Assembly (NCBI GenBank): GCA_021292165.1
Contig: CM037876.1
Span: 282,384,521 to 282,448,520, forward strand
Length of the DNA stretch: 64,000 nucleotides
Direction of reading: 5' to 3'
Source: Shinisaurus crocodilurus
Taxonomy: Eukaryota > Chordata > Lepidosauria > Squamata > Shinisauridae
The notes beneath the pieces are model-generated. The model had not been told where the DNA came from. It did not search any database and saw only the letters and a list, made by a program, of their open reading frames with translations. Made by a program: the position numbers and the translations under genes. Below, piece by piece: positions 1 to 12,089 of this stretch; the first letter of the stretch is position 1; each line of letters starts with the position of its first letter.

Positions 1-104
1 ATTGTCCCAGCCAAGGCTGGAAGCTGTCTGACAGCCACGGTAAGCTGAAGGAGATTCGTTCCTCTACCTGGTGTCTGCTGGGATACCAACAAGGGGGAAG
101 GAGG

Positions 105-215
105 ATGTCAAGTACCCACAATGAGCCCGATTGGGCTCATCGTGGGTACTTCATAAAACAACCAACCCACTGTGGCTTATTGCCAGGGTGGGTTGTTGTA
201 TCATGTGAACAAGGC
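105..215. repeat. foldback (MITE-like) repeat with 42-bp palindrome
   Basis: Positions 110-151 form an almost perfect inverted repeat centred on GAGCCCGATTGGGCTC. A second arm pair (ACAACCAACCCA near 160, TGGGTTGTTGT near 190) follows. Similar words (AAGCCACAATGGGT, GGTTGTTG) recur at 5375-5490, so this is an interspersed foldback repeat and not a gene. The short open frame across it reads through the palindrome and is not thought to be coding. The family is not identified. Confidence 0.5.
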
Positions 216-367
216 CATGGTGTAAACAAACAAATGTATAACTCTCTATATGCCACTTTAAAAAAATTAAAGATAAGGAGCATGCCTAAAGCTTACAGAC
301 AAGACTGAAACTGACTCACTCTGCAGTGTACCATTCAAATTATCAGTGAATGTGTATTGTCGTTGTC

Positions 368-2625
368 ATGATCATCATCATCATCATCATCAACAACAAC
401 GTTTTGATTTATACCCTGCCTTTTTACCAAAAAGTGGCAATCAAGGTGGCTTACAAAACAATTTAAAATAGATTAAAACAAAACACATTAAAATACAATA
501 AAAACAGCACTCAACCCACAGACCAACTTACAGGCCAAAAGCCTGTTTTTGAATAAAGCAGTCTTTGCCTGCTGTCGGAAGGACAGCAGAGAGGGAGCGA
601 ACCTAGCTTCCTTTAGGAGGGAGTTCCACAGCCTGGGAGAGGCCACTGAAAAGGCCCTCCTGCAGCCATCTCAAAAGAAGGCCCTCTCCAGAAGATCTTA
701 AAGACCAGGCAGACTCATTATAGGAGAAGGCAGTCTTTTAGGTAGCCTGGTTCCAAGCTGTATTGGGCTTTGTTGGTCATAACTGGCACTTTGAAATCTG
801 CCTGGAAACAGACTGGTAGCCAGTGAAGCTGCTGTAACAAGGGAGTCATGTGCTCCCTGCAACCACCTCCAGTCAACAGTCTGGCCACAGCATTCTGGAC
901 CAGCTGAAGTACCTGAACAGTTTTCAAAGGCAGCTCCATGCAGAGCATGTTACAGTAGTCCAAATGGGATGTAACAAAGGCATGTGTGACCATAGCCAGA
1001 TCAGAGGTCTCTAGGAATGGGCACAGTTGGTGCACTGGCCTCAGCTATGCAAATGGACTCCTAGCCACTGCTGAGACTTGGGAATCCAGGTTCAGGGCTG
1101 AATCCAAGATTATTTATTATTTATTTATTATATTTATACCCCACCTTTTTTCCTGAAAGGAACCCAAGGTGGCTTATATAATCCTCCTCCTCCTCTCCAC
1201 TTTATCCTCACAACAACCCTGTGAGGTAGGTTAGGCTGAGAGTCTGTGACTGGCCCAAAGTCACCCAGTGAGTTTCATGGCCAAGCGGGGACTAGAATCC
1301 AGATCTCCTGAGTCCCAGTCCAACACTCTCAGCACTACACCACCCAAACTGAGTCTTCAGGGGGAGTGTAACCTCATACAGCACAGGTTGAATCCCTATT
1401 CCCTGATCTGCCTTTTGACTGAACAGGAGCATCTCTGTTTTGCTTGGATTAAGCTTCAATTTGTTTGCTCTCATCAAGTCCATAACTGACATCAGGCACC
1501 AATTTAGAACTAGACCAGCTTCCTTTGATTTAGATGGAAAGGAGAGATAGAGGTGGGTGTCATCAGAATACTGGTGGCATCGAACCCCAAAACTCTGGAC
1601 AATCTCTCTCAGTGGTTTCATGTACATGTTAAAGAGCATAGGGGATAAGATAGAAGCCTGAGGGACTCCACAGGCCAACGGCCACAGTTTCTAACAGGAA
1701 TCTCCCAACACCATCTTCTGAGACCGTCTCTCCAAGAAGGACCAGATCCACTGTGGTCCTTTTTGGAAGTGCCTCCCAATCCCATCTCAGACAGACTCCT
1801 CAGAAGGACACCATGGTATTCAATCAATGGTATCAAAAGTTGCTGAAAGGTCCAGCAGAACTAACAGAGACATACTCCCCCTGTCCAGTTCCTGGCATAG
1901 AATGTCCACCAAGGCAACCTCTGTCCCATAGCTAGGCTTGAAGTGAGACTGAAATGGATCTAGATAATCCGTCTCATCCAGAAATCCCTGCAGCTGAAAA
2001 GCGACCACACGCCCCAGCACCTTGCCCAAGAATGAAATACTGAAGAATGGTCAAAATTATCCAACACAGTGGGGTTCAGGGAGGTTGTTTTTTTTAAACA
2101 AAGGTCTTACCACTGCCTCTTTTAGGCAAGACCGAATCACACTTGCCATAAAGAGATGTTCACTACTACCCTTACCCACTCAGTCAGTTCCCCCACTGGC
2201 TGCTTTTATAAGCCAGGTAGGGCAAGGATCCAGCACACTAGTGGTAGGCCTCACTTCTCCAAGGATCCTATCCACATCTTGGGGCTGTACAATATGAAAA
2301 GTATCCATTGTAATTGGACAAGCAAGAGTCAAAGTTACATCCACCGGACCTGTATCAACTATGGCAGCCAAGTCGGCACAGATACAATTACTTTATCTGC
2401 AAAGTGTTGCACAAATTGATCACAGTGGGTTATTGAGTGGTTCACCTCTTCTTCTTGTGAGCCAGAGCATAACAGGCCTCTTACCACCTGAAAAAGCTCC
2501 AGTGGGCAACTCTGAGCAGATGCAATGGTGGCGGGGAAGTAAGATTTGTACCACAAGTGCAAAGCAGTGTTCACACTGTAAGTGAAGTATACAACTGTGG
2601 GGGGGGGGGCACAATATCTGCCTTC
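368..2625 (-). mobile_element. 5'-truncated L2-type LINE (copy A)
   Basis: The minus strand carries pieces of an L2/CR1-superfamily ORF2 in colinear order. First comes the linker between endonuclease and RT (2359-2676, with ASAQSCPLELFQVVRGLL), then the RT palm (1292-1678), then the C-terminal region (718-1035, with HLDYCNMLCMEL). The 3' UTR follows, and the tail is (CAT)n/(CAA)n read on the plus strand at 368-400. The endonuclease is missing, as expected from 5' truncation during reverse transcription. A SINE interrupts it at 1109-1352. Frames are broken by many stops, so the copy is dead. Confidence 0.85.
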
Positions 2626-2676
2626 AACCCAAGTGTACAGTGATGGTGGTGTAGGAAGCTTTACATCACCCTGCAC
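718..2676 (-). pseudogene. decayed L2 ORF2 (reverse transcriptase)
   Basis: RT pieces are recognisable from GVPQASILSPMLFNMYMKPL and the degenerate catalytic box YSDDTHLY (consensus YADD; alanine replaced by serine) in the frame ending near 1292. Downstream, LVQNAVARLLTGG and LHWLPV are the C-terminal region typical of L2. The open pieces lie in different frames separated by stops, plus a SINE insertion. The functional protein would be an endonuclease-RT that copies its own RNA at a nicked target; this copy cannot do so. Confidence 0.85.
1109..1352 (-). mobile_element. tRNA-derived SINE (MIR-like, L2-type tail), nested in L2 copy A
   Basis: Read on the minus strand, it has a degenerate tRNA-like head (GAGTGTTGGACTGGGACTC, then a B-box-like GGATTCTAGTCCC), a conserved middle (CTCACTGGGTGACTTTGGG, CAGGGTTGTTGTGAGGATAA) and a tail (GCCACCTTGGGTTCC, then a TATAAAT-rich end). 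The same sequence recurs at 12276-12518, 24006-24136 and 32487-32717. It splits the L2 ORF between LPLKTQFG and LDSALNLDSQVSAVA, so it inserted after the L2. The far 5' end looks slightly shortened. Confidence 0.85.
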
Positions 2677-4187
2677 ATTTCTTTTGGTGAACTGCTATCC
2701 ACCACTTCCAGCTTAGTGGTAGAGCACCAAACTGGGAAACATGGGAGGTTCTTGTGCAAACATGTCTTTAGAACACCACATTCCTACTGTTAGATCTGGA
2801 TTGCTGATTTTTTTAAAAATGCACGCTCTATTAACATTTGTGAAAAATCATTGTGTTTGCACATGAGTGAGTGAATTGATAGAAGAAAGTTTGTGTGTAC
2901 AGTTTGCTCAATTAGAGCGTTTGGGCAGCACTCCCCCCCCCCCTGCTTCTCCTGCTCCTTTCTGCACCACTGGGCTTCATTTTCTCTCACAGTGGGAAAG
3001 GACCTGATGCAACTGAGGACTGTAGACTAAATAAGAGTGATGTGGGCAATCTGCCCATTGCCAAAGACCACATCCAATCTGAATAAACCAAATTGTATTC
3101 ATATGAAGCACTATGACTCTGTAAATTGGTAAAGTAGGTCAATAAAAACACCTCTAAGGAATGCTTTCAATGCTAGGCCGCAAAGTAGCCTATTTTTAAA
3201 GTAAAAAGAATGGTTGAATTTCATAGTTTCTGGAAACTGTCTATTGTGCAAGTTTTGAAAAGTTCCCTCTCAAAATGGAGACACATTACCATTTCAGAAA
3301 ATGATTTAAATCCTGCACGAGAAACCCAGAGAAATAAAAAGTTAATTTGTTTTAATTCACCTAGTACACAATTTAAAAGGTAATTTGTCATTTCTGGTTT
3401 CATAAAATGATACTGATACTGCTTACGGGCATGGATGCTATATAAGAATAATGGTATGGCTTATACAAAATGACATGACAGGAAATTGAATGCCACATTC
3501 TTTAGTAAGTTTTGTGTCTTAACATCCCAGTTTCGTTTTGTATGCATGTTTTATTGCCTATACATATCTATGCATGTCAGAAACTTTCCTCTTGGCTACA
3601 TCACTAACTCTGTTTATCTTCCCCCCCTCACACCCCCACAAAAAAGGTGCAGGAGTTGATGATTTTCTCAGGAACAAGAGCCATTTTCTGAGAGACTAGC
3701 CATTGGCTAGAACCATTTGGAGGCTGCTGCCAAGTTAAAAACCAGTGACCAGAGACAGTTTAATAACCGCTGTAACTTGAGAGTGATGCTTGAGCAAGCA
3801 GGCAAGCTGGGAGAAACTGGAATGGAGGAGTGAGTTTTACATCCTTAAAAAAAAAGGTGTTATTGGAATTAATACCTGAGGGAAGTCTCTGCAGTACCAA
3901 TTCTTAATTGTTGAGAGCTCCAAATAAGGCAGTGTACAGTTTTCCAAGCAAAGAATATCAATTCTTGGAAAATCCAACTTACAGGTCCTTTTTCATTTAC
4001 AAAAATGTAACTCTTAGCTTTAGCACGAACTCTAAAAATGAGAAGGGACTAGAGAGCTCAAAGATTGAATAGAGAATCAGACAGATATGTCTCCTGAGAG
4101 CAACTGAGGCAAGCATGTTACAGCATTACACTAGCTCTGCTGCCACTCATGTTTTGCTTGTTCTGTAAGATTCTACAAGGTTAAGGC
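2626..4187. other. no recognisable gene
   Basis: This is AT-rich DNA with homopolymer C runs (about 2933-2942 and 3621-3627) and no ORF with a recognisable domain. I see no repeat family here. Confidence 0.5.
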
Positions 4188-4270
4188 TGTAATCCTACTT
4201 ACTTGGGGGTGAACCCCAATGAATAGAGTGGGACTTACTTCTGAGTAGATATGTTTAGGATTGCACTGTA
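4188..4270. repeat. short foldback MITE-like repeat
   Basis: The left arm GTAATCCTACTTACTTGGGG and the right arm ACTTACTTCTGAGTAG...TAGGATTGCACTGTA are partly complementary around a GAACCCCAATGAATAGAGTGGG loop. Decayed relatives occur near 11494, 14627, 16731, 20056, 21420, 31415 and 56527. This is a common short interspersed family; its class was not determined. Confidence 0.55.
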
Positions 4271-4404
4271 AGACAGTTCTACTTAAATTTCAGGGTTGGT
4301 AATTTTGTACCATTTGCCAGAAGTAAATATAGCTCAAAAGGGAAACAAGTCATTAATTAATAATCAACATTTTAACACTTACATTGATCAGTTTGCTATT
4401 AGCA

Positions 4405-4445
4405 GTACATGTGCGTACGCACATGCGCACGCGTGCACACACACA
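4405..4445. other. 41-bp alternating purine-pyrimidine tract (Z-DNA-prone)
   Basis: Every step from 4405 to 4445 alternates purine and pyrimidine. The tract includes the perfect 16-bp palindrome ATGTGCGTACGCACAT (4409-4424) and ends in (CA)n. Such tracts can adopt Z-DNA or a cruciform under negative supercoiling. It is not an ordinary simple repeat, because the left two thirds are non-repetitive in unit. Confidence 0.7.
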
Positions 4446-4649
4446 GTTTATTATTCATTGGTTGGAAACAGAACGGCTTCTGAAAAATAAATTCTAAAAA
4501 TGAAACTAGGCAAAGAAAAAAGAAGTTACCATTACCCATATGACAGAACAGCCACACTTCTGTGTCTTCTGATTACAAAGTCTTCTGGTTACAAAGCTTT
4601 GGTTATGAAATATGAAAGCACATGGTTGCTGTTCAAATATTTTACCCCT

Positions 4650-4842
4650 TGATCCCACACCCATGATATGAAGTAGGCTTTTAAATACCAGTTGCTGGGG
4701 AACAGTAGAAGAGGGCTATTGCCCTCATGTCCTGCTTGTGGGCTTTTCAGAGGCATCTGGTTAGCAACTGTGGGAAACAGGATGCTGTAGATAGGCCTTT
4801 GGTTTGATCTAGTAAGGCTCTTCCCATGTACTTATGAGAAGA
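4650..4842 (+). mobile_element. CR1/L3-like LINE 3' end
   Basis: The words CAGTTGCTGGGGAACAG, GGCATCTGGTTAGC, AGGATGCTGTAGATAGGCC and GATCTAGTAAGGCTCTTCCC match the 3' region seen again at 12090-12635 (plus) and, in reverse, at 41120-41330 and 41538-41770. The tail GTACTTATGAG resembles the ATTCTTATG-type CR1/L3 ends. No coding capacity remains. Confidence 0.6.
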
Positions 4843-5374
4843 AAAACAAAACAGAAACAGCAAGCTTGGCAAAATAAATAAATAAAATGTGTTGAGCAGG
4901 AAACCAAACTGGAGTATTACATATTGGTTAGATACAACTATATCTGGCTGGCTTTTAGTATAATACAGAGTTCTCAGTCTCATAAATGCTGACTGCCACA
5001 TTTGTTGAGAGCGCTTAAGAATACGGTAAGCAGAAATACTGGGGAAATTTTCTAAGTAATCACAATGTCTGTTACACCTTCATGCAGAGCTTCCACCATC
5101 TCTCCCAAGCCCTATTGCAAAGAATGGAAGTCAACAACAATGGAGTACAGTGATGAAACATGATTAGCAATAACATGCGTCAGAAATCGGAATACAGTCT
5201 ATTTGATTATTTCCACTGAGTATTTGACTTTTACACTGTTCTAAAGCAGTACTGCAGTGATACATTTTGCAGTAACAAATGGTAGAACATATCAAATGGA
5301 AGGCTGTGCTTTAATTTGTGAATCATTTCTGTGTTACACTAATTAAAAATTGGAAACTAATCTCATGTGACAAT
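4843..5374. other. no recognisable gene
   Basis: Unique-looking AT-rich sequence with a short AAATAAATAAATAAAA run at about 4872. Nothing else stands out. Confidence 0.5.
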
Positions 5375-5490
5375 GGGTGCGTTCATGTGTCACACTAAGC
5401 CACCCTGTGAATAAGCCACAATGGGTAGGTTGTGAACAACCTACTGGTACACCTGATAGATGATTGGGCTTACCATGGGTTGTTCCCCCC
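5375..5490. repeat. foldback repeat related to 105-215
   Basis: It shares AAGCCACAATGGGT and GGTTGTGAACAACC with the repeat near the start of the window. GGTTGT/ACAACC and CATGGGTTGTTCCCC give internal self-complementarity. The family is unnamed. Confidence 0.4.
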
Positions 5491-7610
5491 TCCTTCCCCC
5501 ATAGTCCTCCAGCTGGCTCCAGCACATATCCCAGTGCCCTCATGGCAGAACCCATCTTGTCTCCCCCTCCCGGCTCTAATGGCTACCCCTTTTTGTTTGC
5601 TGCCGTTTTGTTTATTTCCAGAGCCCCCAAAAAGCACAATTGGGGTCATATTTTTTTAAATTATTTTTTCGGCCCCAGAAAATTGTGCTAATGTGCTCGT
5701 ATTTTTATTATTGTTGTTGTTATTACTATTGTCAGTCTTTCGCAGGTGTGCACTTATGGCTCTCTGATATGTGTAGTCTTGCCTGGTCAATTTCCTTGTC
5801 TGTTTCAGCTGTCAAAGGGAGTGCCAAAGGGGAGCAGGTGGAGCAGGTAACAGATTGACAAGGCAAGAAATGCATATAAGTTAATTTGCGCACAGTTGCC
5901 AGGGACCAATGGCTAAGTTGTCAATTGAAAAGCACCAGTAAAGGGGGGGAAAGTGACAAAGGAAGGAGCACGAAAGGATAAGCATGGTCAGGCACGTGCC
6001 AAGAGGCCACACCCCAGCAGGGGCCCACCAGTGTGGTCACACCATAGATTTGAATAAAGGCATTATGCTACTGGCAATTTTATTTTTGATTCCTTTCCTA
6101 ATGATCCCCAACATGGAATTTGCCATTTTCACACAGCCACACACTGGGCTGACATTTTCATAGAGCTATCCACCACAACCCCCAAGAACCCTTTCCTGGT
6201 CAGTCACCACCAGCTCAGATCCCACCAGCATATATGTGGTTAGGATTTTTTGCCCCAATCTGCACCACTTTACATTTGCTTACACTAAACCAGATTTTCC
6301 ATTTTCATGCCCATCCTCCCAGTTTGGAAAGATCCTTTTGGAGCTCTTCACTGCTCCTTTATGCTTTAACCACCCTAAATAATTTGGTGACATCAGCAAA
6401 TTTGGCTGCCTCACTGCTCATCCCTAAAATCTCTGACATCTCCAGGATCAGGTTACCATAGTCTGACCTGGTATAAGGCAGCTAGGAAGTTCCCAATTCC
6501 CATCTACGGGCCACTAGCAACGGAATACAACAATGAACTTTACTAGGTGCTCCAGACACAAATGAAAGAAGAGGGAGGAAATGGTCAAATATGACATAAC
6601 ATTAATCGGGATGTTTTCTTCTCTTTAGATACTTTCTATTTACTATTATTCTAATAGTAAGTATTCAAATAATCCATCTTTATTTTTAAAATAATAATCT
6701 GATCTAGTATCAGCAGCTTGTGCCTTTCATGCAACGTACTTGGGGTGAGGTATTTCTTCTCTCCCAGATAAATCTTCTAGAAATAGAAACAGCTGATGAA
6801 ACCCAACTGGTGCTGATTTATTGTGCAACATTACACCCGTTTCCAATTTACAAAACAAAACAGGAAAAGGAAGACAAAACATTGTATTAGCCATTGCTTG
6901 ATGTTCATAAGGTATTAAATATTAGCTGGTTCCAGTTATTCTAGCAATTCATCAAAAGCTTTGAGCACAACAGAAACTTGTTTTTAATTTGAGAACAATA
7001 ATACTTTTTAGATGCAAAAACCATATTATGAGCTACAAGATGGGCTATAGTTGCACTTGATTTATCGTGGGAGCATATCCTATGGAGCTATTCTGAATAA
7101 TGATGATAGCTATTCCCAAAGCTGGTGTATAACTATGCAACAGTCATCATTCCATCCTGCAACACACACACACCATCCTCCCACCCCCACAATTTAATCA
7201 CAATGCACTCTGATTGCTCTACTGTTTTGTACTAGATTGAGTCAGAGTTGTTTCACTGAAAAGATACTACCGGTACTCAACTTTCCAGGAATGGAATTAC
7301 ATTTAACTATAATGTTCCCAAAGCTAGGCTATTATTTACTAAGTAAATATATGTGATCACAGATCCGATCACAGGGCAGACACCAGTAAACAGCTGGATT
7401 AGTGTCTACTAGAAACAGGAGATGTAAAGAACATTATTCAGATCTCTGTAATCTTCAGCTCCTTTGTTGCTTTCTTATCTCTGTTCAAATATGCTATCTT
7501 CACATAAGCAAAGGTTCACTGTGAGCTAAGGGCATGCAAACGTTTCTTAGAATTCTATCAGTTGCTTTTCCACATTACTAAATACACATTCAACATTTTA
7601 GTACGGAAGG
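5491..7610. other. no gene; possible old repeat at about 6060-6480
   Basis: Most of the stretch is unique-looking. About 6060-6480 holds phrases I associate with a widespread amniote interspersed repeat (CAGTTTGGAAAGATCCTTTT, AATTTGGTGACATCAGCAAA, in plus-strand order), but I cannot classify it safely. An ATT/GTT-rich patch lies at about 5705-5732. Confidence 0.35.
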
Positions 7611-7637
7611 TGTGTGTGTGTGTGTGTGTGTGTGTGT
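7611..7637. repeat. (GT)n microsatellite
   Basis: About 13 GT units, followed by a C run (7640-7647). Confidence 0.9.
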
Positions 7638-7651
7638 TCCCCCCCCCTCTT

Positions 7652-7739
7652 GTGTTTTATTGGACTGTACATCACTCAGAGTGGCTGGATGTCTGGCCAG
7701 ATGGGCGACTCATAAATATAATAAATAAATAAATAAACT
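7652..7739 (+). mobile_element. L2-type LINE 3' tail
   Basis: GGACTGTACATCACTCAGAG, GGCCAGATGGGCGACTCATA and then (AATA)n. The same tail, diverged, occurs at 44440-44533. Only the extreme 3' end is present. Confidence 0.6.
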
Positions 7740-8627
7740 ATCAATATAAAGAAACAACCTGGCTACAGTTTGTTCAGCTATGCTAATATCTGATGGATAC
7801 TACAGGAAAAAAATCACGAATTTGAGCATTGAAGACGTGTTGTAACTCTTACCACCACAGCACCTACCAAAGACTTGCCACTTGTACTACACCTTGTTTT
7901 TTCAATTTTTATTAAGATGCTATTCAACATGCAAGATTCAAGGGAAGATTCAAACACAGCTGCCCTCAAGAAGTACAAGTTTAATGCAGACAACATGGGG
8001 GTAAAAACATGGGGATCCAGGCAACATGGAGGTGTATGTCCCATATAAACTTTCCTTAAGATGAGAGATTCCTGTCAGGCTGTCAGGCAGTTTGGCTTTC
8101 CCCTCCCTAAATGTCATTTTCTTTTAATTCACAGATGTTTGTTCTTCTGCATACCAAGGGCATCCTCTGAGTATGTAGAAGAGAATACAAACTAATAAGC
8201 ACTCAACCACCTGAGTTTAACAATAGGGAGAACAAGTGGAACCTGCAACAAATGTTGCAGTGTACACCCACCCACTCAGAGGCGTGTTCCTGTTCCATGG
8301 GCCAGACAGACTGGAACCGGAGCCTTGTAGTGCTGGTTCTGGTCTTTCCAGGGGGGGCTCAGGGCACCTCCTTTTCTTCTCCCCGCCCCCCCTTCTCTCA
8401 ACAATCAACTTAATTGATGGACTCATAAAATCTCTCTTCAGGCATTCCGAACTCAAGGCTGGATAGTAAACACAAGAGGAAAAGAAGCACGCCAACATGT
8501 TGCATGTTCCCCCTGCTCGCGTAGGTACTAGCCTCAGAACTGGAATGCCTAAAGAAGGCTGCCTGACTACCTGACTTCTGGTCACTCAATTGCCATTAAC
8601 CTATAAAACCTTATACGACTCGGGACA
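7740..8627. other. no recognisable gene
   Basis: The open frames here (for example one of 122 codons on the minus strand, 8217-8585) have no domain, no repeat-family similarity that I recognise, and no clear splice signals. I see nothing supportable. Confidence 0.5.
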
Positions 8628-8702
8628 TAGAATACTCGTAGAGTTGGAAGGGGCCTATAAGGCCATCGAGTCCAACACCCTGCTCAATGCAGGGGAACAG
8701 AT
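8628..8702 (-). mobile_element. CR1 LINE 3' end fragment
   Basis: The reverse complement reads TTGGACTCGATGGCCTTATAGGCCCCTTCCAACTCTACG. This is nearly identical to the 3' UTR of the CR1 copies at about 55580-55630 and 63530-63575. It is severely 5'-truncated. Confidence 0.85.
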
Positions 8703-8794
8703 GTGGGCAGCCCAGGCAGCCACCCATCTAAGCACTGAGCCGGCTCATGCCTGCTAAGCTTCAGCATGTGGCCTGCACTATGTGCTCTCGACGC

Positions 8795-9206
8795 CTGAAA
8801 TACCTGAAGGAGTGCCTCTGCTGAAGTTACCCTGACACTACAGTCAACATCAGAGGCCTTCCTCCAAGTGGCTCCTCCGAGGGAAGCTCAGAAGGTGGCA
8901 ACAAGGGAAAGGTCTTCTCAGATTATAGTGCTCTTCCCACTGAGGTCTGCTTGGCGCCAACACTGTCATCTTTTTGATGCCAGGTTAAGACTGTCCTCTA
9001 TTCCCAGGCATTTGATGGCATATGATGTGGTATTTATCTCAGTTGTTTTTATCAGTTGTTTTCTCTTATTGTAACTGATTTAACTTTTTAAATTGTTTTA
9101 AATTTTGTATGTTAGAGATTTACATTATGTTTCTATTACCTTGAATTTTGGTGTGTATTTCTGTGAACTGGCCAGAGAGCTTTGGCTATTGGGCAGTATA
9201 GAAATG
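8795..9206 (+). mobile_element. L2-type LINE C-terminus and 3' UTR
   Basis: Broken plus-strand translation near 8870-9000 gives APPREAQKVATRERS, then (after a frame change) a segment resembling EVCLAPTLSSF, then RLRLSSIPRHL. This is the C-terminal block of L2 ORF2. It is followed by a 3' UTR ending GGGCAGTATAGAAATGAAAT and an (AAT)n tail at 9207. Confidence 0.65.
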
Positions 9207-9345
<139 letters not shown>

Positions 9346-11169
9346 AATACATAAATTGTGTATGCTCAAAAGTTCCTGTCTGGCAGTTCTCAGGGAGGTT
9401 TAAATGACATTTTCTTTTAATTCACAAACTCATGGACCTCCTGTTTATCTAGGGAGTCCAAAGTATGTAGAAGCAACTACCTTCTTTCTAGTGGCCTCAT
9501 GTTGCTTCCACATTGATAGGAACTTGATCACCTTATTTTACTATTAGAAGGAATGATGATGGGATCTTTCAGGCAGTGATTAGAAAAATAAATGTAGGTG
9601 ATGCTAGTATCTTTAAGGAATTATTTACTGAGATGGTGTAGGATATAAATAAAATAAATATGGGTACAGGAGCACCAGTTTCCTCTACAGCAGGGGTAGG
9701 CAGTGTGGTGCCTGCAGACACCAGTGCCCCCCCGACACATTTCTTCATGCCTGTCAAGGTGTGTGTGTGTGTGTGTGTGTACGCATGTGTGCACACACGC
9801 AGGTGTGTATTTGTGTATGAGTGTGTGTGTGTGTGGGTGATGAGCCAGGGTCAGACAAGAGTGTGTGGTTGGTGATCCAGAGTGAGAGGGGGGGAAATGG
9901 GGGGAATGTGTCTGCTGGCTGAGGGGTTGTGTTCTCTGAAATTGGTTTCTGTTGGCACTGAAAACTGTAGGTTCAAAGTTGTTTTGTGAATTTCAGCTTC
10001 CCAATCCACAAGGGTGTTAAGAAACTATTTTAATCCAAGTAAAGGCTCTAAAAAACAAGCAGTTAAAGAGTACTGGCATGAGTAGTGAACACAGTACAAG
10101 CACTAATTGTGTACAAAACAGCTGAGGGGCTGATACACTATTTCAGCAGAAGAGGCTTATAGGTAGTGAAGTGCTGTATCAGCCAATTTTAGAGCCACTT
10201 TCTCTTTTCCATACAGCTGTAATTGGGATTTTCTTGTAAACCCTATAATGAAAACTTACAAGACAGGTATACAGCCAGCCTGAGAAATGAGGTCTTAACA
10301 CCTCACAGTCTGTCTTTCAGCAAACAAGGAAATAAACCAAGAGAAAAGCTGATGGTTTTGCTTTTTGCAATTGTTCCCCAAGAGACAGTATTATTTTGTG
10401 CAGACTCCAATACAATTCTTGTATGAGTGTCCAATCTAGCCATGTCTAATTACAGCATTAAGACTTTTGTTGGATGCATACTTGTCTCAGAAATAATTTT
10501 GCCACTTAAAAGTCTGAATACATGTTCATGTAGTACCATTTGTTGCTTGGATACAGCAAGGGACTGCTATTGTCAACCCCACTGAAAACAGGTTTCTATG
10601 GAAAAAGTTACCCTTCTAGATGCCATACACATGTAGGAAGAGCACCCCTGTTGAGTACCCAGGGATGCACGGCACACACACTGCTCTGACTCCACAACAG
10701 ATGATTATCACTTTCAAAGCTAACAGCATCGACCATTTGATCAGTGCGGGAAGACTTAACACTGTACATGCAGCCCACTGCATCTAATTACCATGACCTT
10801 TTATTTTCTTAAATGTTGATACATCTGCAGCAGCTGTTCTTGCTAGAACTACAAATGTTGGTCGATTGATCAGTCAAATACTGTCTTCTGACTGATTAAC
10901 TGACAGCCTATTTGAAGCCACAACACCCATTAGATGAAATCTTTTATTTTACCAGCTGATAGCAAATGGAGGAGTGAGGTCTCCTTCTCACCCTGCCCTG
11001 CAGTAGTCAAGGTGTACACGCACACGTTTAGGAATTAGGAGCCGGCAAACATTTCAACAGAGAGCTTCCAGCCTTCTTTACTTGGGGTTGGAAGACCTAT
11101 TCTTTGATTAGGGAGGAGCCAAGAAGATCAGGTGTATAAAATAGCTTCTTCTGCATAAGATTTTCATTA
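9346..11169. other. no recognisable gene
   Basis: Unique-looking DNA apart from the GT-rich tract at 9757-9836. No ORF has a recognisable domain. Confidence 0.5.
9757..9836. repeat. interrupted (GT)n microsatellite
   Basis: GT runs are broken by ACGCATGTGTGCACACACGC, an alternating purine-pyrimidine core. The whole tract is Z-DNA-prone. Confidence 0.85.
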
Positions 11170-11419
11170 CAGTCATGCCTTGGATTGCAAGTAACTTGGT
11201 TTGAGAGCATTTTGCAAGACAAGCAATTTTTAAAATATTTATTTAATTTTTTTTGACTTGATATACAAGCGACATCTTGCGATACAAGTACTGTAGTATG
11301 GCTTAAATTAAAAATCTCTGTACAAATTTTTTTTGGGGGATTTCGTTTTGATATACGAGTGTTTGGGATTACAAGCACGTTTCTGGAACGAATTATGCTC
11401 TCAATCCAAGGCATGACTG
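11170..11419 (-). mobile_element. Tigger-like (TcMar) MITE, copy 1
   Basis: The termini are perfect inverted repeats CAGTCATGCCTTGGATTG...CAATCCAAGGCATGACTG, flanked by TA on both sides (11168-11169 and 11420-11421), the target duplication of Tc1/mariner elements. CAGTCATGCC ends resemble Tigger/pogo. Length is 250 bp with no transposase. An identical-length copy lies in opposite orientation at 34815-35064. The conserved minus-strand ORF in both copies is a by-product. The strand is given relative to copy 2. Confidence 0.85.
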
Positions 11420-12089
11420 TATTCATAATATTTCATTGCAATCGTGGTAACTGTATAATAATGGAACTGTATTGCTTCAAAATAATAGTTAACTTATAGT
11501 TCAGTGGGGCTTACTGTCAGCTAAATGTGCACAGGATTGTAGCCAAACTTGGATTGTTTGATCATTTTCACTTGTAAGTTTCTTAGTTAGGGCACAATCC
11601 AATCAGGATACCTGTAAGCTTCTGAACCCGTAGGCTTATGGGCATCCTCTGCAGAGTGGGAGGAGCAGCAGAGGCACTCTCTGCCTCCCCACTCCTCTGC
11701 TCTGCATTTTTTGCTAGAGGTCCGTTTTCAGCCATCTAGCTGGGGCGCTTTGGTGCGGGAGGGAAGGAGGCTGCAGAAGACACAGGATACATCATATCTT
11801 AGCCTCTGCAGTCTCCTCCTCTCCCCACCTATCAGAATGCCCCCTTTACCCCCTCTCAGAGGTCCAGTTCTCGACCTCGGAGAGGCAGCCGGCAAGGTTC
11901 TTTCCACGCCAGCTGCAGGGAGGGGGAGGGGCGATGATTTCCAGCTCTGAGATCAGAGCTCTGTTTCTGACCTCAAATCTGGGAATCCGAAGTATCCTGT
12001 GGCCCTCCAGACAATGTCTAGGGGCCATAGGATTGCTCCCTTAGACTAATAAATCAACGCCTTGGATACTTGTTTGCCAGTGGGACCAA
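11420..12089. other. no gene; decayed foldback fragment at about 11494-11548
   Basis: TTCAGTGGGGCTTACTGTCAG and GTGCACAGGATTGTAGCCAA match half of the foldback family seen at 4188-4270. The rest (11549-12089) is unique-looking, with a CT/CCCC-rich patch at 11810-11860. Confidence 0.45.

Noticed and set aside
8217..8585. A 122-codon minus-strand frame
   Set aside because: No domain, no heptads or signal sequence, no splice support; composition fits a chance frame in GC-rich local sequence.
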